A stretch of DNA of 64,000 nucleotides from Nakamurella sp. PAMC28650. GTDB taxonomy: Bacteria; Actinomycetota; Actinomycetes; Mycobacteriales; Nakamurellaceae. Shown in pieces: positions 50,836 through 59,265 of the stretch (the stretch's first letter is position 1; each line of letters begins with the position of its first letter). The stretch is taken from contig NZ_CP060298.1 of NCBI RefSeq assembly GCF_014303395.1, positions 4,235,001 to 4,299,000 of the forward strand. The letters are read 5' to 3'. The translations under genes and the position numbers were made by a program. The notes under the pieces were generated by a model. The model had not been told where the DNA came from. It saw only the letters and a program-made list of their open reading frames with translations, and did not search any database.

Positions 50836-52191
50836 TCAGCCCCCCAGGGTGAAGCCGATCCGTGCGCCGCCACCCGGCCGGGATTCTGCGAAACCGGCGC
50901 CGTCATGGGCGGCTGCGACCTCGGCCACGATGGCCAGCCCCAGACCGGAGCCGGGCATGCTCCGCGCCGCATCGGCCCGGAAGAAGCGGTCGAAGATCCG
51001 CCTCTGATCGGCCGGGTCGATGCCCGGGCCCCGGTCACGGACCTCGATCCGCCCGGGCGAGACGCCGACTTCGATTGCGCCGCTGCCGATATCGAACTTG
51101 AGTGCATTGTCCAGCAGATTCGAGATGGCTCGCTCCAGGGCCTTGGGACGGCCCAGCACGGTCACCTCCGGGTCGCCCGTGACGACCAGGGTCCGCCGGC
51201 TGCGATGCTCGTAGACGGCCGCCACTTTTCTGGCCAGAGCGGCGAGGTCCAGCGTCTCCGGCTTCTCGGTGTCGCGGCGATCCATGGCCAGTTCGATCAG
51301 TTCGTTCACCAGATTGGTGAGTTCCCTGGTTTCGCCGGCGACGTCGTCGAGCAGTCGCTGTTGCGAGCTCTGCGAGAGTTCGTCGAAGCGGCGCAGCACA
51401 CTGATGTTCGTGCGCAGACTGGTCAGTGGGGTGCGGAGCTCGTGGCCGGCGTTCTGGACCAACCGCTGCTGGGCCTGCTGCGAGGCCGACAGCTGGCTGA
51501 CCATCGCCTGCAGGGACGAGCTGAGCCTGCCGACCTCGTCCCGGCCGGGCATCGCGAACTCGACGTCCAGATCGCCGTGCTGGCTGACGGTCTCGGCCAT
51601 CCCGGTCAGCCGGGTCAGTCTCCGGGTGATGCGGCGGGCCAGCCACCACCCGGCAATGGCGGCGAGCACCAGGACCGCCAACCCGACCAGCGCGGTGACG
51701 ATCGCCAGGTGTCGCAGGATGCGGGCGGCCTCGTTGAGGTCGCGGCCGACCTGCACCGCTCCTCTGGTACCGCCGAGCGACTGGGTCAGCACCTGAAAGG
51801 TGTTGTTCCCCACCGTGACCTGATCGACGACGCGCAGGCCCGCGATGGTCCCGGCGGCAATCGACCGAGCCTGCGGGCTGACCGGCAGGCTGACCGCGGC
51901 ACCCGAGAGGTGGGTGGCGCTGCCGTCGGCACCGACCGACTGGGCGGTCTCCACCACTGTTTCGGGGCCGTCGGCGCGACCTTGATCCCCACCGAAGCCC
52001 TGGGTACCGGACAGCGAGATCGTGGAGAGGGTCCCGCCGCCGGCCAGAGTGCTGGCCGCCGCCGCGAGCGACACGTTGATCTCGTTGTGCAGCGCGTGCT
52101 CGGTGGTGCTGTAGGCGACTGCGCCGATCGTGCCCGCCACCACGGCCGCGACCACTGCGAAGGCAAGGACGAACTTCTGTCGCAGCGTCAT
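50836..52191 (-). CDS. sensor histidine kinase (MprB-like)
   Basis: 451 residues from ATG 52191, ATGA overlap with the regulator stop. Helix one (KFVLAFAVVAAVVAGTIGAVAYSTTEHAL), an extracytoplasmic sensor of about 120 residues, helix two (HLAIVTALVGLAVLVLAAIAGWWLARRI), HAMP, H box (LVQNAGHELRTPLTSLRTNISVLRRF), N box (ERAISNLLDNALKFD), G boxes (EVRDRGPGIDPADQRRIFDRFFRAD, GSGLGLAIVAEVA). Closest in layout to the envelope-stress kinases MprB/BaeS of actinobacteria. It lies between the two flavocytochrome genes and may regulate them. Confidence 0.92.
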   Translation of the reverse strand: MTLRQKFVLAFAVVAAVVAGTIGAVAYSTTEHALHNEINVSLAAAASTLAGGGTLSTISLSGTQGFGGDQGRADGPETVVETAQSVGADGSATHLSGAAVSLPVSPQARSIAAGTIAGLRVVDQVTVGNNTFQVLTQSLGGTRGAVQVGRDLNEAARILRHLAIVTALVGLAVLVLAAIAGWWLARRITRRLTRLTGMAETVSQHGDLDVEFAMPGRDEVGRLSSSLQAMVSQLSASQQAQQRLVQNAGHELRTPLTSLRTNISVLRRFDELSQSSQQRLLDDVAGETRELTNLVNELIELAMDRRDTEKPETLDLAALARKVAAVYEHRSRRTLVVTGDPEVTVLGRPKALERAISNLLDNALKFDIGSGAIEVGVSPGRIEVRDRGPGIDPADQRRIFDRFFRADAARSMPGSGLGLAIVAEVAAAHDGAGFAESRPGGGARIGFTLGG

Positions 52192-52883
52192 AGCTCGGCC
52201 GGGCCCCGCAGGCTGTAGCCGACGCCTCGAACGGTCCGGATCAGCGCGGGCGCGCCGACCAGTTCCAGCTTGCGGCGCAGATAGCTGATGTAGACGGCCA
52301 GGTTCTTGGACTCCGGCCCGAAGTCGTACCCCCAGATGCGATCGTAGATCGCCGAATGGGTCAGCACGGTACCCCGGTTGCGACCGAGCAGTTCCAACAG
52401 GTCGAACTCGGTCTTGGACAGGTCCAGCTGCTCGCGGTGCCACCAGACCCTTCTGCTGTCGGAATCGATCCGCAGGCCCTCGAGCTCGAACTGCGGATCG
52501 GAGCCGGCCGGCTCCAAGGGAACCCTTCGCAGGAGCGCCCGCAGTCTGGCCAGCAGTTCCTCCAGCTCGAACGGCTTGGCCAGGTAGTCGTCGGCGCCGG
52601 CATCCAGGCCCTCGACGCGGGCATCCACCTCGACCCGCGCCGTCAGCATCAGGATCGGCACCCGCATCCCGTCGGCCCGGATCACCCGGCAGACCCCCAG
52701 TCCGTCGACGCCCGGCATCATCACGTCCAGGATCACCACGTCGGGGACCTCGCGGCGGATCTTCGACAGCGCCTGCACCCCGTCGACGACCGAGGTGACC
52801 GCATAGCCCTCCAGTTCGAGGGCGCGCTCCAGCGACTCGCGGATCGCACGGTCGTCATCGGCCAGCAGAAGTCGGGGCACCAT
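52188..52883 (-). CDS. OmpR-family response regulator (MprA-like)
   Basis: About 231 residues from ATG 52883 (MVPRLLLADDDRAIRESLERAL); an upstream ATG at 52985 adds an unlikely leader. The receiver has DD, DVVILDVMMPGVDGL and KPFELEELLARLRALLRR. The DNA-binding winged helix shows LDLSKTEFDLLELLGRNRGTVLTHSAIYDRIWGYDFGPESKNLAVYISYLRRKLE and IRTVRGVGYSLR. It is divergent from the second flavocytochrome gene with a 254-base gap, and pairs with the kinase downstream. Confidence 0.93.
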   Translation of the reverse strand: MVPRLLLADDDRAIRESLERALELEGYAVTSVVDGVQALSKIRREVPDVVILDVMMPGVDGLGVCRVIRADGMRVPILMLTARVEVDARVEGLDAGADDYLAKPFELEELLARLRALLRRVPLEPAGSDPQFELEGLRIDSDSRRVWWHREQLDLSKTEFDLLELLGRNRGTVLTHSAIYDRIWGYDFGPESKNLAVYISYLRRKLELVGAPALIRTVRGVGYSLRGPAEL

Positions 52884-53137
52884 CGGTCCATCGTGACCGA
52901 TAGCGGCCGAACTACCGCACAATCTCACCAAGTTCTCACCGACCGGACCGGGGCATCCCACCCGCCCCTTACCTCCGGCGTTCATCCTGGAGCGGCATCT
53001 CGGCGAAACATCCGACCAGGTCAGACCATCAGCAGACCCTCAGTTGGCGCACAGCCCGGACACAGTCGAATCCGTCGCAATCCATAGCCGGGCACGACAC
53101 GATCGGCTCCAGACACATCAAGAGGGAGTCGCGACGC
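52884..53137. promoter_or_regulatory. divergent intergenic region
   Basis: 254 bases between the leftward response regulator and the rightward flavocytochrome gene. The direct repeat TCTCACCAAGTTCTCACC at about 52921-52938 (TCTCACC twice, 11-base step) is the arrangement expected of an OmpR-family tandem site. GGGAGTCGCGACGC precedes 53138. Confidence 0.45.
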
Positions 53138-54544
53138 ATGACGGCACAAGCCCTTTCACGAGCGGACCACGCCACCGGCGGCACCGCGGTCAGCACCACC
53201 CGGGCACGGTGGGACTCATCGGTGCGGCTGGCATTTCTGGTGGCCTGCTGGTCGAGTCTGCTGCTGGTAACCTACTGGTGGGCCAGCGGCGGGGGCATCT
53301 CGGACCTGACCGGCTGGGAGACCGGGCTGACCTCGACGGGTCGGCTGACGGGGCTGCTGTCCGCGGACCTGCTACTGGTCCAGGTCCTGCTGATGGCCCG
53401 AATACCGTTGCTGGAGCACGCGTTCGGGCAGGACCGGCTGGCCCACGTCCATCGCCTGGTGGGGTTTGCCTCCTTCAATCTGATGCTCGCGCACCTGGTG
53501 CTCATCGTCTGGGGCTACGCCGCCGGGAAGCTGAGCGCGACGCCCGGCACCCTCTGGGACATGACGATCCACGATCCCGGCATGCTGCTGGCTGCGGGCG
53601 GCACCCTGTGCCTGATCATGGTCGTCGTGACCAGCGTCAAGGCCGCCCGGCGCAAGTTGCGCTACGAGTCCTGGCACCTGCTGCACCTCTACGCCTACCT
53701 GGGTGTCGGGCTGGCTCTGCCCCACCAGTTGTGGACGGGTCGGGAGTTCCTGGCCAGCACGGCCAGGACCGTCTTCTGGTGGGGCTTGTGGATCGCCTCC
53801 GTGGCAGCGGTTCTGGTGTGGCGACTGGCCCTGCCGCTGTGGCGCAGCGCGCGCCACCGCATCCGGGTCACCGCCGTCGGACCGGAAGGCAGTGGGGTGA
53901 TCTCGGTGCACATGGCCGGTCGCGGATCCCGGATACGGGCAGAGGCGGGGCAGTTCTTCAACTTCCGGTTCCTGAGCGGTGCGGGTTGGACCAGATCCCA
54001 TCCCTACTCCCTGTCCGCCGCCCCCGACGGGCGCCATCTGAGGATCACCGCCAAGGTGGTCGGGGACGGCAGCGCGGTGCTTTCCTCGCTGCGTCCCGGG
54101 ACACGGGTGCTGGTGGAAGGTCCGTACGGCCGTCTCGGTCCTCGTGCCCGCACCCGGCCACGAATCGCACTGATCGGGGCCGGGGTCGGGGTGACTCCGT
54201 TGCGGGCACTGGCCGAAGCGCTGACCTATGCGCCGGGGGAAGCCGTTCTGCTGTACCGGTTCTCCGGAGTGCCACTGTTCGAGAGCGAATTGCTCCGGCT
54301 CGCCGATCAGCGGGGCCTTCGGGTGGTTTTTCTGCCCGGGCACCGGCGGCACGCCGGCTCCTGGCTCGGGTCCGGCATCGGACCGGCCGACGACCTGACG
54401 GCCCTGACCCGCTGGGTGCCGGACATCGCCGATCGCGATGTCTACGTCTGCGGTCCCCAGGAATGGGCGCAGGACGTCCGGCGGACCACCGAGGCCGCCG
54501 GGCTGAGGGCAGACCAGTTCCACGTCGAAAGCTTTGGGTGGTAA
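53138..54544 (+). CDS. ferric reductase-like membrane flavocytochrome (second copy)
   Basis: 468 residues. Six helices with heme histidines (RLAHVHRLVGFASFNLMLAHLVLIVWG, YESWHLLHLYAYLGVGLALPHQL) are followed by an FNR part: GQFFNFRFLSGAGWTRSHPYSLSAAPDG (R-S-H-P-Y-S, FAD), VLVEGPYGRLGPRARTRPRIALIGAGVGVTPLRALAEAL (NAD(P)H) and RDVYVCGPQEWAQDVRRTTEAAG, ending FGW as in this family. It is clearly paralogous to the copy at 49488 and is directly followed by an FMN-binding protein and apbE. Confidence 0.92.
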   Translation: MTAQALSRADHATGGTAVSTTRARWDSSVRLAFLVACWSSLLLVTYWWASGGGISDLTGWETGLTSTGRLTGLLSADLLLVQVLLMARIPLLEHAFGQDRLAHVHRLVGFASFNLMLAHLVLIVWGYAAGKLSATPGTLWDMTIHDPGMLLAAGGTLCLIMVVVTSVKAARRKLRYESWHLLHLYAYLGVGLALPHQLWTGREFLASTARTVFWWGLWIASVAAVLVWRLALPLWRSARHRIRVTAVGPEGSGVISVHMAGRGSRIRAEAGQFFNFRFLSGAGWTRSHPYSLSAAPDGRHLRITAKVVGDGSAVLSSLRPGTRVLVEGPYGRLGPRARTRPRIALIGAGVGVTPLRALAEALTYAPGEAVLLYRFSGVPLFESELLRLADQRGLRVVFLPGHRRHAGSWLGSGIGPADDLTALTRWVPDIADRDVYVCGPQEWAQDVRRTTEAAGLRADQFHVESFGW

Positions 54545-54549
54545 CAGCT

Positions 54550-55038
54550 GTGAAACGCATCGTGATGTTCTTCATGAGCACCGTCACCGTCCTGGTGTTG
54601 CTGCTCGGTTACCACACGTCCACCTCTTCGAAAGCGGTCGGGGGCGAGACCGCGTTCGTGTCCACCCGGGAGGCCGGGCCGACCAGCGCTGCAGCGGCCC
54701 CCGCCACCAGCGCCGCGGCAGCGCCCAGCACCAACGCCGCGGCAGCCCCTAGCACCGGTAAGAACGCCACCGTCACCGGCAGCGTCGCGGATACCCGATG
54801 GGGGCCGGTCCAGGTGCAGCTGACCGTGCAGAACGGCAAGATCACCGCCGTGTCGGTGGTGCAGTACCCGAACGGCAACGGTCGGGACCAGGAGATCAAC
54901 TCCTACGCCCTGCCGATCCTGGTCCAGGAGACGATCACCGCGCAGAGCGCCAAGGTCGACATGGTCAGCGGCGCCACCGTCACCAGCGACGGCTACCTGA
55001 CGTCCCTGCAGAGCGCCATCGATCAGGCCGGGCTGTGA
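54550..55038 (+). CDS. exported FMN-binding-domain protein (covalent flavin carrier)
   Basis: About 162 residues from GTG 54550 (an earlier GTG at 54538 is possible). VKRIVMFFMSTVTVLVLLLGYHTS is a signal anchor. An Ala/Ser/Pro linker with three imperfect TSAAAAPST repeats leads to an FMN_bind domain: VTGSVADTRWGPVQVQLTVQNGKITAVSVVQYP and INSYALPILVQETITAQSAKVDMVSGATVTSDGY. The D-x-V-S-G-A-T stretch is a canonical ApbE flavinylation site (FMN on the Thr). It would receive electrons from the flavocytochrome encoded upstream. Confidence 0.92.
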   Translation: MKRIVMFFMSTVTVLVLLLGYHTSTSSKAVGGETAFVSTREAGPTSAAAAPATSAAAAPSTNAAAAPSTGKNATVTGSVADTRWGPVQVQLTVQNGKITAVSVVQYPNGNGRDQEINSYALPILVQETITAQSAKVDMVSGATVTSDGYLTSLQSAIDQAGL

Positions 55039-55877
55039 ACCGATCGGGCCGGGCTACGAATCAATCAGGCCCGACTGCGACACCGGTTGATGCCGATGAC
55101 CCCGCTGCATCCGACATCAAGTCCGCCACGGCTCGGTACGTGGAACACGTCATGGGCATGCCGGTCAGCCTCGCACTGCGAGGGCGGCACAGCCGCGACG
55201 ACCGGGCCACCGCTGCCTGGTCGCGGGTCATGGCCGTTCTGCGCGACGTCGACGCGGTGTTCAGCACATACCGACCCGACTCGTTCATCAGCCGGCTGGG
55301 GCGCCACGAGATCACCGTCCAGGACTGCCCGCCCGAGGTCGCAGAGGTATTCGCCCTTGGGCAGGCCGCCGAGTGGGAGTCGGACGGCGCGTTCAGCATC
55401 TCGCTCCCCGGCCCCGGCAACACCCGCGTCCTGGACCCGAGCGGCGTCGTCAAGGGCTGGGCGGTGGAACGGGCCGCCGCCGCATTGCGGGAGTTGCCCG
55501 GGACCGACTTCTGTCTCTCGGCCGGAGGCGACATAGTCTGTCGCACCGTCGATACCAGGGGCGCCCTGTGGCAGATCGGGGTGGAGGACCCGCGCGATCC
55601 CAGCCGGATCCTGGCCGTCGTGCCCGTCCGCACCGGCGCCGTCGCCACCTCCGGCACGGCTCATCGCGGACACCACCTGATCGACCCCCGGACCGGGCTG
55701 AGCCCCGTCGGCGTCGCGTCGGTCACCGTCGTGGGCCCATCGCTGACCGGTGCCGACATCGACGCCACGGCCGCGTACGTGCACGGCCGTGATGCCGCCC
55801 GGTGGCTGCGGACCCGCCCGGGCCGCACGGGTCTGGTCGTCTGGGAGGACGGCAGCACCACGATCGTGCAGCCGTAG
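55035..55877 (+). CDS. apbE: FAD:protein FMN transferase (ApbE family), second copy
   Basis: 280 residues from GTG 55035, GTGA overlap with the FMN-binding gene. VEHVMGMPVSLALRG, RDVDAVFSTYRPDSFISRLGR, WESDGAFSISLPGPGNTRVLDPSGVVKGWAVERAA, DFCLSAGGDIVCRT, and GAVATSGTAHRGHHLIDPRTGLSPVGVASVTVVG are the ordered ApbE blocks. The position right after its substrate gene makes the pairing clear. A metal-binding Asp/Thr near the end (GADIDATAAYVHG) is retained. It is shorter at the N-terminus than the other ApbE in this window. Confidence 0.92.
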   Translation: MNRSGRATNQSGPTATPVDADDPAASDIKSATARYVEHVMGMPVSLALRGRHSRDDRATAAWSRVMAVLRDVDAVFSTYRPDSFISRLGRHEITVQDCPPEVAEVFALGQAAEWESDGAFSISLPGPGNTRVLDPSGVVKGWAVERAAAALRELPGTDFCLSAGGDIVCRTVDTRGALWQIGVEDPRDPSRILAVVPVRTGAVATSGTAHRGHHLIDPRTGLSPVGVASVTVVGPSLTGADIDATAAYVHGRDAARWLRTRPGRTGLVVWEDGSTTIVQP

Positions 55878-55974
55878 TCCGGGCGCTGCCGAGAAGCGGG
55901 CGACGTCGGTGGGTATGGTGCAGATCTGCTGAATCGACCCTCTCGGCATTAATCACGAAACCGGAGAAATCACC

Positions 55975-56736
55975 ATGGATCTCGACAGCGCAGTAGCCGT
56001 GATCACCGGGGGGGCCAGCGGCCTCGGTCTGGCCACCGCGCGGAGGCTGGCCGCCGCGGCCGCCCAGGTGGTCCTCGTCGACCTCGGCTCGTCGGGCGGA
56101 CGCGAGGTCGCCGCCACCTTCGACGGGAAGGCGAGCTTCGTCGAAGCCGACGTCACGAGCGAAGGGCAGATCGCGGCGGCCTTCGACCTCGCCGAGAGCT
56201 TCGGCCCGGTGCGGGTCGTGGTCAACTGCGCCGGGATCGCCACCCCTGGTCGCATTCTCGGCAAGGGCGGCGTCCTCCCGCTGGAGCAGTTCAGCAGGGT
56301 CGTCCAGATCAACCTGGTCGGCACCTTCAACGTCCTCCGTCTGGGCGCCGAACGCATCGCCCGGACGGACCCGATCGGCGAGGAGCGGGGCGTGATCGTC
56401 AACACCGCCTCGGTCGCGGCGTTCGACGGTCAGATCGGGCAGGCCGCCTACTCGGCGAGCAAGGGCGGGGTCGTGGGCCTGACTCTTTCCGCAGCAAGGG
56501 ATCTCGCGGACAAATTGATCCGCGTGATGACGATCGCACCCGGCATCTTCGAGACTCCGATGCTTGCCGGCCTCCCGGAGTCGGCCCGGCAGTCCCTCGG
56601 CACCCAGGTGCCCCACCCGAGTCGGCTGGGAACTCCGGACGAGTATGCGGCTCTGGTGGAGCACATCATCGCCAATCCGATGCTCAACGGCGAGGTCATC
56701 CGTCTGGACGGTGCCATCCGGATGGCACCCAGATGA
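55975..56736 (+). CDS. short-chain dehydrogenase (3-hydroxyacyl-CoA dehydrogenase type 2-like)
   Basis: 253 residues. [22 protein letters not shown] (TGxxxGLG), [11 protein letters not shown] (Asp choosing NAD), [76 protein letters not shown] (S-Y-K) and [16 protein letters not shown] match the HSD17B10-like acyl-CoA dehydrogenase group. It is monocistronic and converges on mysD. A link to sunscreen synthesis is possible only by position. Confidence 0.88.
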   Translation: MDLDSAVAVITGGASGLGLATARRLAAAAAQVVLVDLGSSGGREVAATFDGKASFVEADVTSEGQIAAAFDLAESFGPVRVVVNCAGIATPGRILGKGGVLPLEQFSRVVQINLVGTFNVLRLGAERIARTDPIGEERGVIVNTASVAAFDGQIGQAAYSASKGGVVGLTLSAARDLADKLIRVMTIAPGIFETPMLAGLPESARQSLGTQVPHPSRLGTPDEYAALVEHIIANPMLNGEVIRLDGAIRMAPR

Positions 56737-56784
56737 CGTTGCCCGGCCACACCGTCGTGCACCGCCGCCGTTCTCGTCGCCGTT

Positions 56785-57810
56785 CTATCGTGCGATCGCC
56801 TCCTGCACGGCGATCCGGAAGAGATCGGACAGCGGTATCCCGGCGGCCTCGGCCATCATGGGGATGACGCTCTTCCCGGCGAAGGAGCAGTAGAGGCCGG
56901 CCTCCAGGAACCACGGCTGCCCGCTGGGGTCGATCCGGAAGTCGAAAAGGCTGTAGTCGCGACATCCCAGGGCCACGTGACACTTCTTCGCCGCTTCCCA
57001 CACCCGCGACGTGATCGGATCACCCAGGTCCACCATCCACGCCTTCGACAACTGCTTCGCGACCAGGTTGAGGTCACCGTCGTCGTTCCGGCTGATCTTG
57101 TCGTCGTGATTCCTGATCGGCTTGGTCGCACTGTCGACCCGGTACTCCTCCAGCGGCAGCGCGACGAGTTCACCGTCACGCACCAGGATGCCGCAGCGAA
57201 CCTCGCGGCCGAGTTCGACGAACGACTCCACCAGGGCCCCGCCGGAATGGGCGAACGCCAGCTTGAGGGCGGCGCCGTACTCCTCCCGGCTGCGGACCAG
57301 GCTCACACCGAGGGAGTTGTCGCCGTCGACCGGTTTCACAACCACCGGCAGCGGGAGGGACGGCTCCGCTCCCCCTCGGCGGAGTACCTCGCCGGGCGGT
57401 ACGGCCACACCCGCTGCGGCCACGACGGCTTTCGCGTGCGCCTTGTTCGCGGTCATCGCCATCACGTCGGGGGTGTTCCCCACGTAGGGCAGCCCGAGCA
57501 CATCGAGCAACGCCCGGTAGGACGTCATGCCGGGGAGGCAGAACATCTGCGGCACCACGACATCGAGCCGGAGCGCCGTCAGGTGCTGCACCGCCTCGCT
57601 CAACGGCATCGGCGGTGCCGAGCCGATCGCTTCGGGGCTCAGATCGGCCGGGAACCGCCATTGCAGATCCGGGGTCACATAGGCGACGTGGAATTCGTAG
57701 CGTTCGGCGTCCGCCGTAGATTCCAGCGCATCCTTCGCATACAGACGCGACAGATCGCACAGGAATTCGCTGACCGCGGAACCCACCAGGTGCAGCACAC
57801 GGGCGGTCAC
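56785..57810 (-). CDS. mysD: mycosporine-like amino acid ligase MysD (D-Ala-D-Ala ligase family)
   Basis: 341 residues from GTG 57810, three bases after the mysC stop. The text VLHLVGSAVSEFLCDLSRLYAKDALESTADAERYEFHVAYVTPDLQWRFP is a MysD opening, not that of cell-wall Ddl. PQMFCLPGMTSYRALLDVLGLPYVGNTPDVMAM, VVKPVDGDNSLGVSLV (ATP-grasp), VELGREVRCGILV and YSLFDFRIDPSGQPWFLEAGLYCSFAGKSVIPMM follow. MysD joins a second amino acid (Ser, Thr or others) to mycosporine-glycine, giving shinorine-type products. It is the last gene of the operon. Confidence 0.94.
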   Translation of the reverse strand: MTARVLHLVGSAVSEFLCDLSRLYAKDALESTADAERYEFHVAYVTPDLQWRFPADLSPEAIGSAPPMPLSEAVQHLTALRLDVVVPQMFCLPGMTSYRALLDVLGLPYVGNTPDVMAMTANKAHAKAVVAAAGVAVPPGEVLRRGGAEPSLPLPVVVKPVDGDNSLGVSLVRSREEYGAALKLAFAHSGGALVESFVELGREVRCGILVRDGELVALPLEEYRVDSATKPIRNHDDKISRNDDGDLNLVAKQLSKAWMVDLGDPITSRVWEAAKKCHVALGCRDYSLFDFRIDPSGQPWFLEAGLYCSFAGKSVIPMMAEAAGIPLSDLFRIAVQEAIAR

Positions 57811-57813
57811 CGG

Positions 57814-59208
57814 TCAGTCCCCGGCCGGCTCGACGAGTTTGCCGATGTTGAAGTCGATGCGCACCCAGTACTTCAGATGCAGGAGATTGTGCAGCAGCAA
57901 CCACGGGATCTGCGCGTGGTGGACCATCAGGAACGGCAGCGGATCGTTCCAGTCGAAGATGGCGTCCTTCCCGCGACGGATCGTCGCGAGCCGGGACCTG
58001 ATGTTCTTCGGCTGCGTCACCAGACGCCAGATCTCGTGGTAGATCCAGTAGGTGGGCCGGCTACCCTCCAGCGGCTTGATCATCGGGACGCCGTCGTCGA
58101 GGTAGGCCGACGCCAGGTCGGGATGGTCGTAGAACATCGTGATGGCCGAGTGGGTCCGGGGATTGCACTCGATGGCGTAGAGACCGCCGTCATCGGCCTC
58201 GATGAAATCGAAGCTGACCTGGCCGGTGATCTTCAGCGGTTCGACGAATTTCCTGACCCATTCCTCGATCTCGGGCTTGTCGACCATCTGGTAGTTGATC
58301 TGGAACGCCGACGACTCGCAGCAGCAGTAGACCTGGATCTTCCCGTCCCGCACGGTGCTGTGGGTGCAGTACTCCTGGCCGCGGACCATCGCCTGCATGA
58401 TCCACGGGTTGTCCGCCGAGATCGGTTTGGACGCAGCGAAAGCGGCGGTCTCCGCCTGGGTGGGGCGAGGCAGCGTGGTGAGATCCATCCGGTGGACCGG
58501 GTCGTAGGCGATGCTCTTGAGGATGTAATCCTGCTCGGCCCCGCCGAAGTCGAAGTCGTCGACCTGACGCGCCGACGAGATGCGGTGGGTGTCGGGCACC
58601 GACAGACCCAGCGAGGCGGCCCGGGAGGCGAACTCGTACTTGTCGTCGACGGTCCGGATCATGTCCAGGTCGCAGTGCAGCACCTCGCAGTACTGCGACA
58701 GGGCCGGCTTTGTGAGCGCGTCGTAGTAGCTGGCCGCCGGGCTGCAGACCGGTACGTAGACATCGACGCCCTCCTTGCGCACGATGGCGATCAGCGCGTC
58801 CACGTAATCGGGCGACTGCGGTTTCGGAATGGTGTGGAAGCGGTCGACGGCCCGGGAGAATCGATGTCCGGTCAGCCAGTACTTGCCCGATTCGACCAGG
58901 ATGACCCGGTGGCCGTCCGCGTGGAACGACCGCGCGAGTTGCAGCGCCTTGGTCATCTTGCCCCCGCTGATCAGGATCGTACTGGGCCGCAGCGCTTTCC
59001 GTCGGGAGGGGCCGACGAACTTCGACCGGACCAGCGCGACCGCCGTGAGCAGCAGGTTCAGGGGTAGGGCCAGCAGGAGCAGACCGAGGGCACCGAGCGT
59101 CTTGGACACGGTCTTCACCGGGCGCCGCCCAGCAGGGACGGGTGCGGGGACGTGTGCAGGCGCGGATTTCTCGGTGGATGTCGAAGCGGATGCCTGGGAG
59201 GGAGACAA
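57814..59208 (-). CDS. mysC: mycosporine-glycine synthase MysC (ATP-grasp)
   Basis: 464 residues. A Pro/Ala-rich start and one hydrophobic helix (TLGALGLLLLALPLNLLLTAVALV) precede the diagnostic block ILISGGKMTKALQLARSFHADGHRVILVESGKYWLTGHRFSRAVDRF. Others are VCSPAASYYDALTKPALSQYCEVLH, QAMVRGQEYCTHSTVRDGKIQVYCCCESSAFQINY, GQVSFDFIEADDGGLYAIECNPRTHSAITMFY (ATP-grasp metal site) and the final VRIDFNIGKLVEPAGD. MysC activates 4-deoxygadusol with ATP and adds glycine. The helix suggests membrane association, as in cyanobacterial MysC. Confidence 0.95.
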   Translation of the reverse strand: MSPSQASASTSTEKSAPAHVPAPVPAGRRPVKTVSKTLGALGLLLLALPLNLLLTAVALVRSKFVGPSRRKALRPSTILISGGKMTKALQLARSFHADGHRVILVESGKYWLTGHRFSRAVDRFHTIPKPQSPDYVDALIAIVRKEGVDVYVPVCSPAASYYDALTKPALSQYCEVLHCDLDMIRTVDDKYEFASRAASLGLSVPDTHRISSARQVDDFDFGGAEQDYILKSIAYDPVHRMDLTTLPRPTQAETAAFAASKPISADNPWIMQAMVRGQEYCTHSTVRDGKIQVYCCCESSAFQINYQMVDKPEIEEWVRKFVEPLKITGQVSFDFIEADDGGLYAIECNPRTHSAITMFYDHPDLASAYLDDGVPMIKPLEGSRPTYWIYHEIWRLVTQPKNIRSRLATIRRGKDAIFDWNDPLPFLMVHHAQIPWLLLHNLLHLKYWVRIDFNIGKLVEPAGD

Positions 59209-59265
59209 GGCTGGTGTCCCGTCTGTTTCGTCGATACCGGAGTCTGCTGGACGACGGGACGACGG

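Noticed and set aside
56977-59067. 696-codon plus-strand ORF opposite mysC and mysD
   Set aside because: Antisense shadow rich in Arg, Gln and Val; mysC and mysD have unmistakable family motifs.
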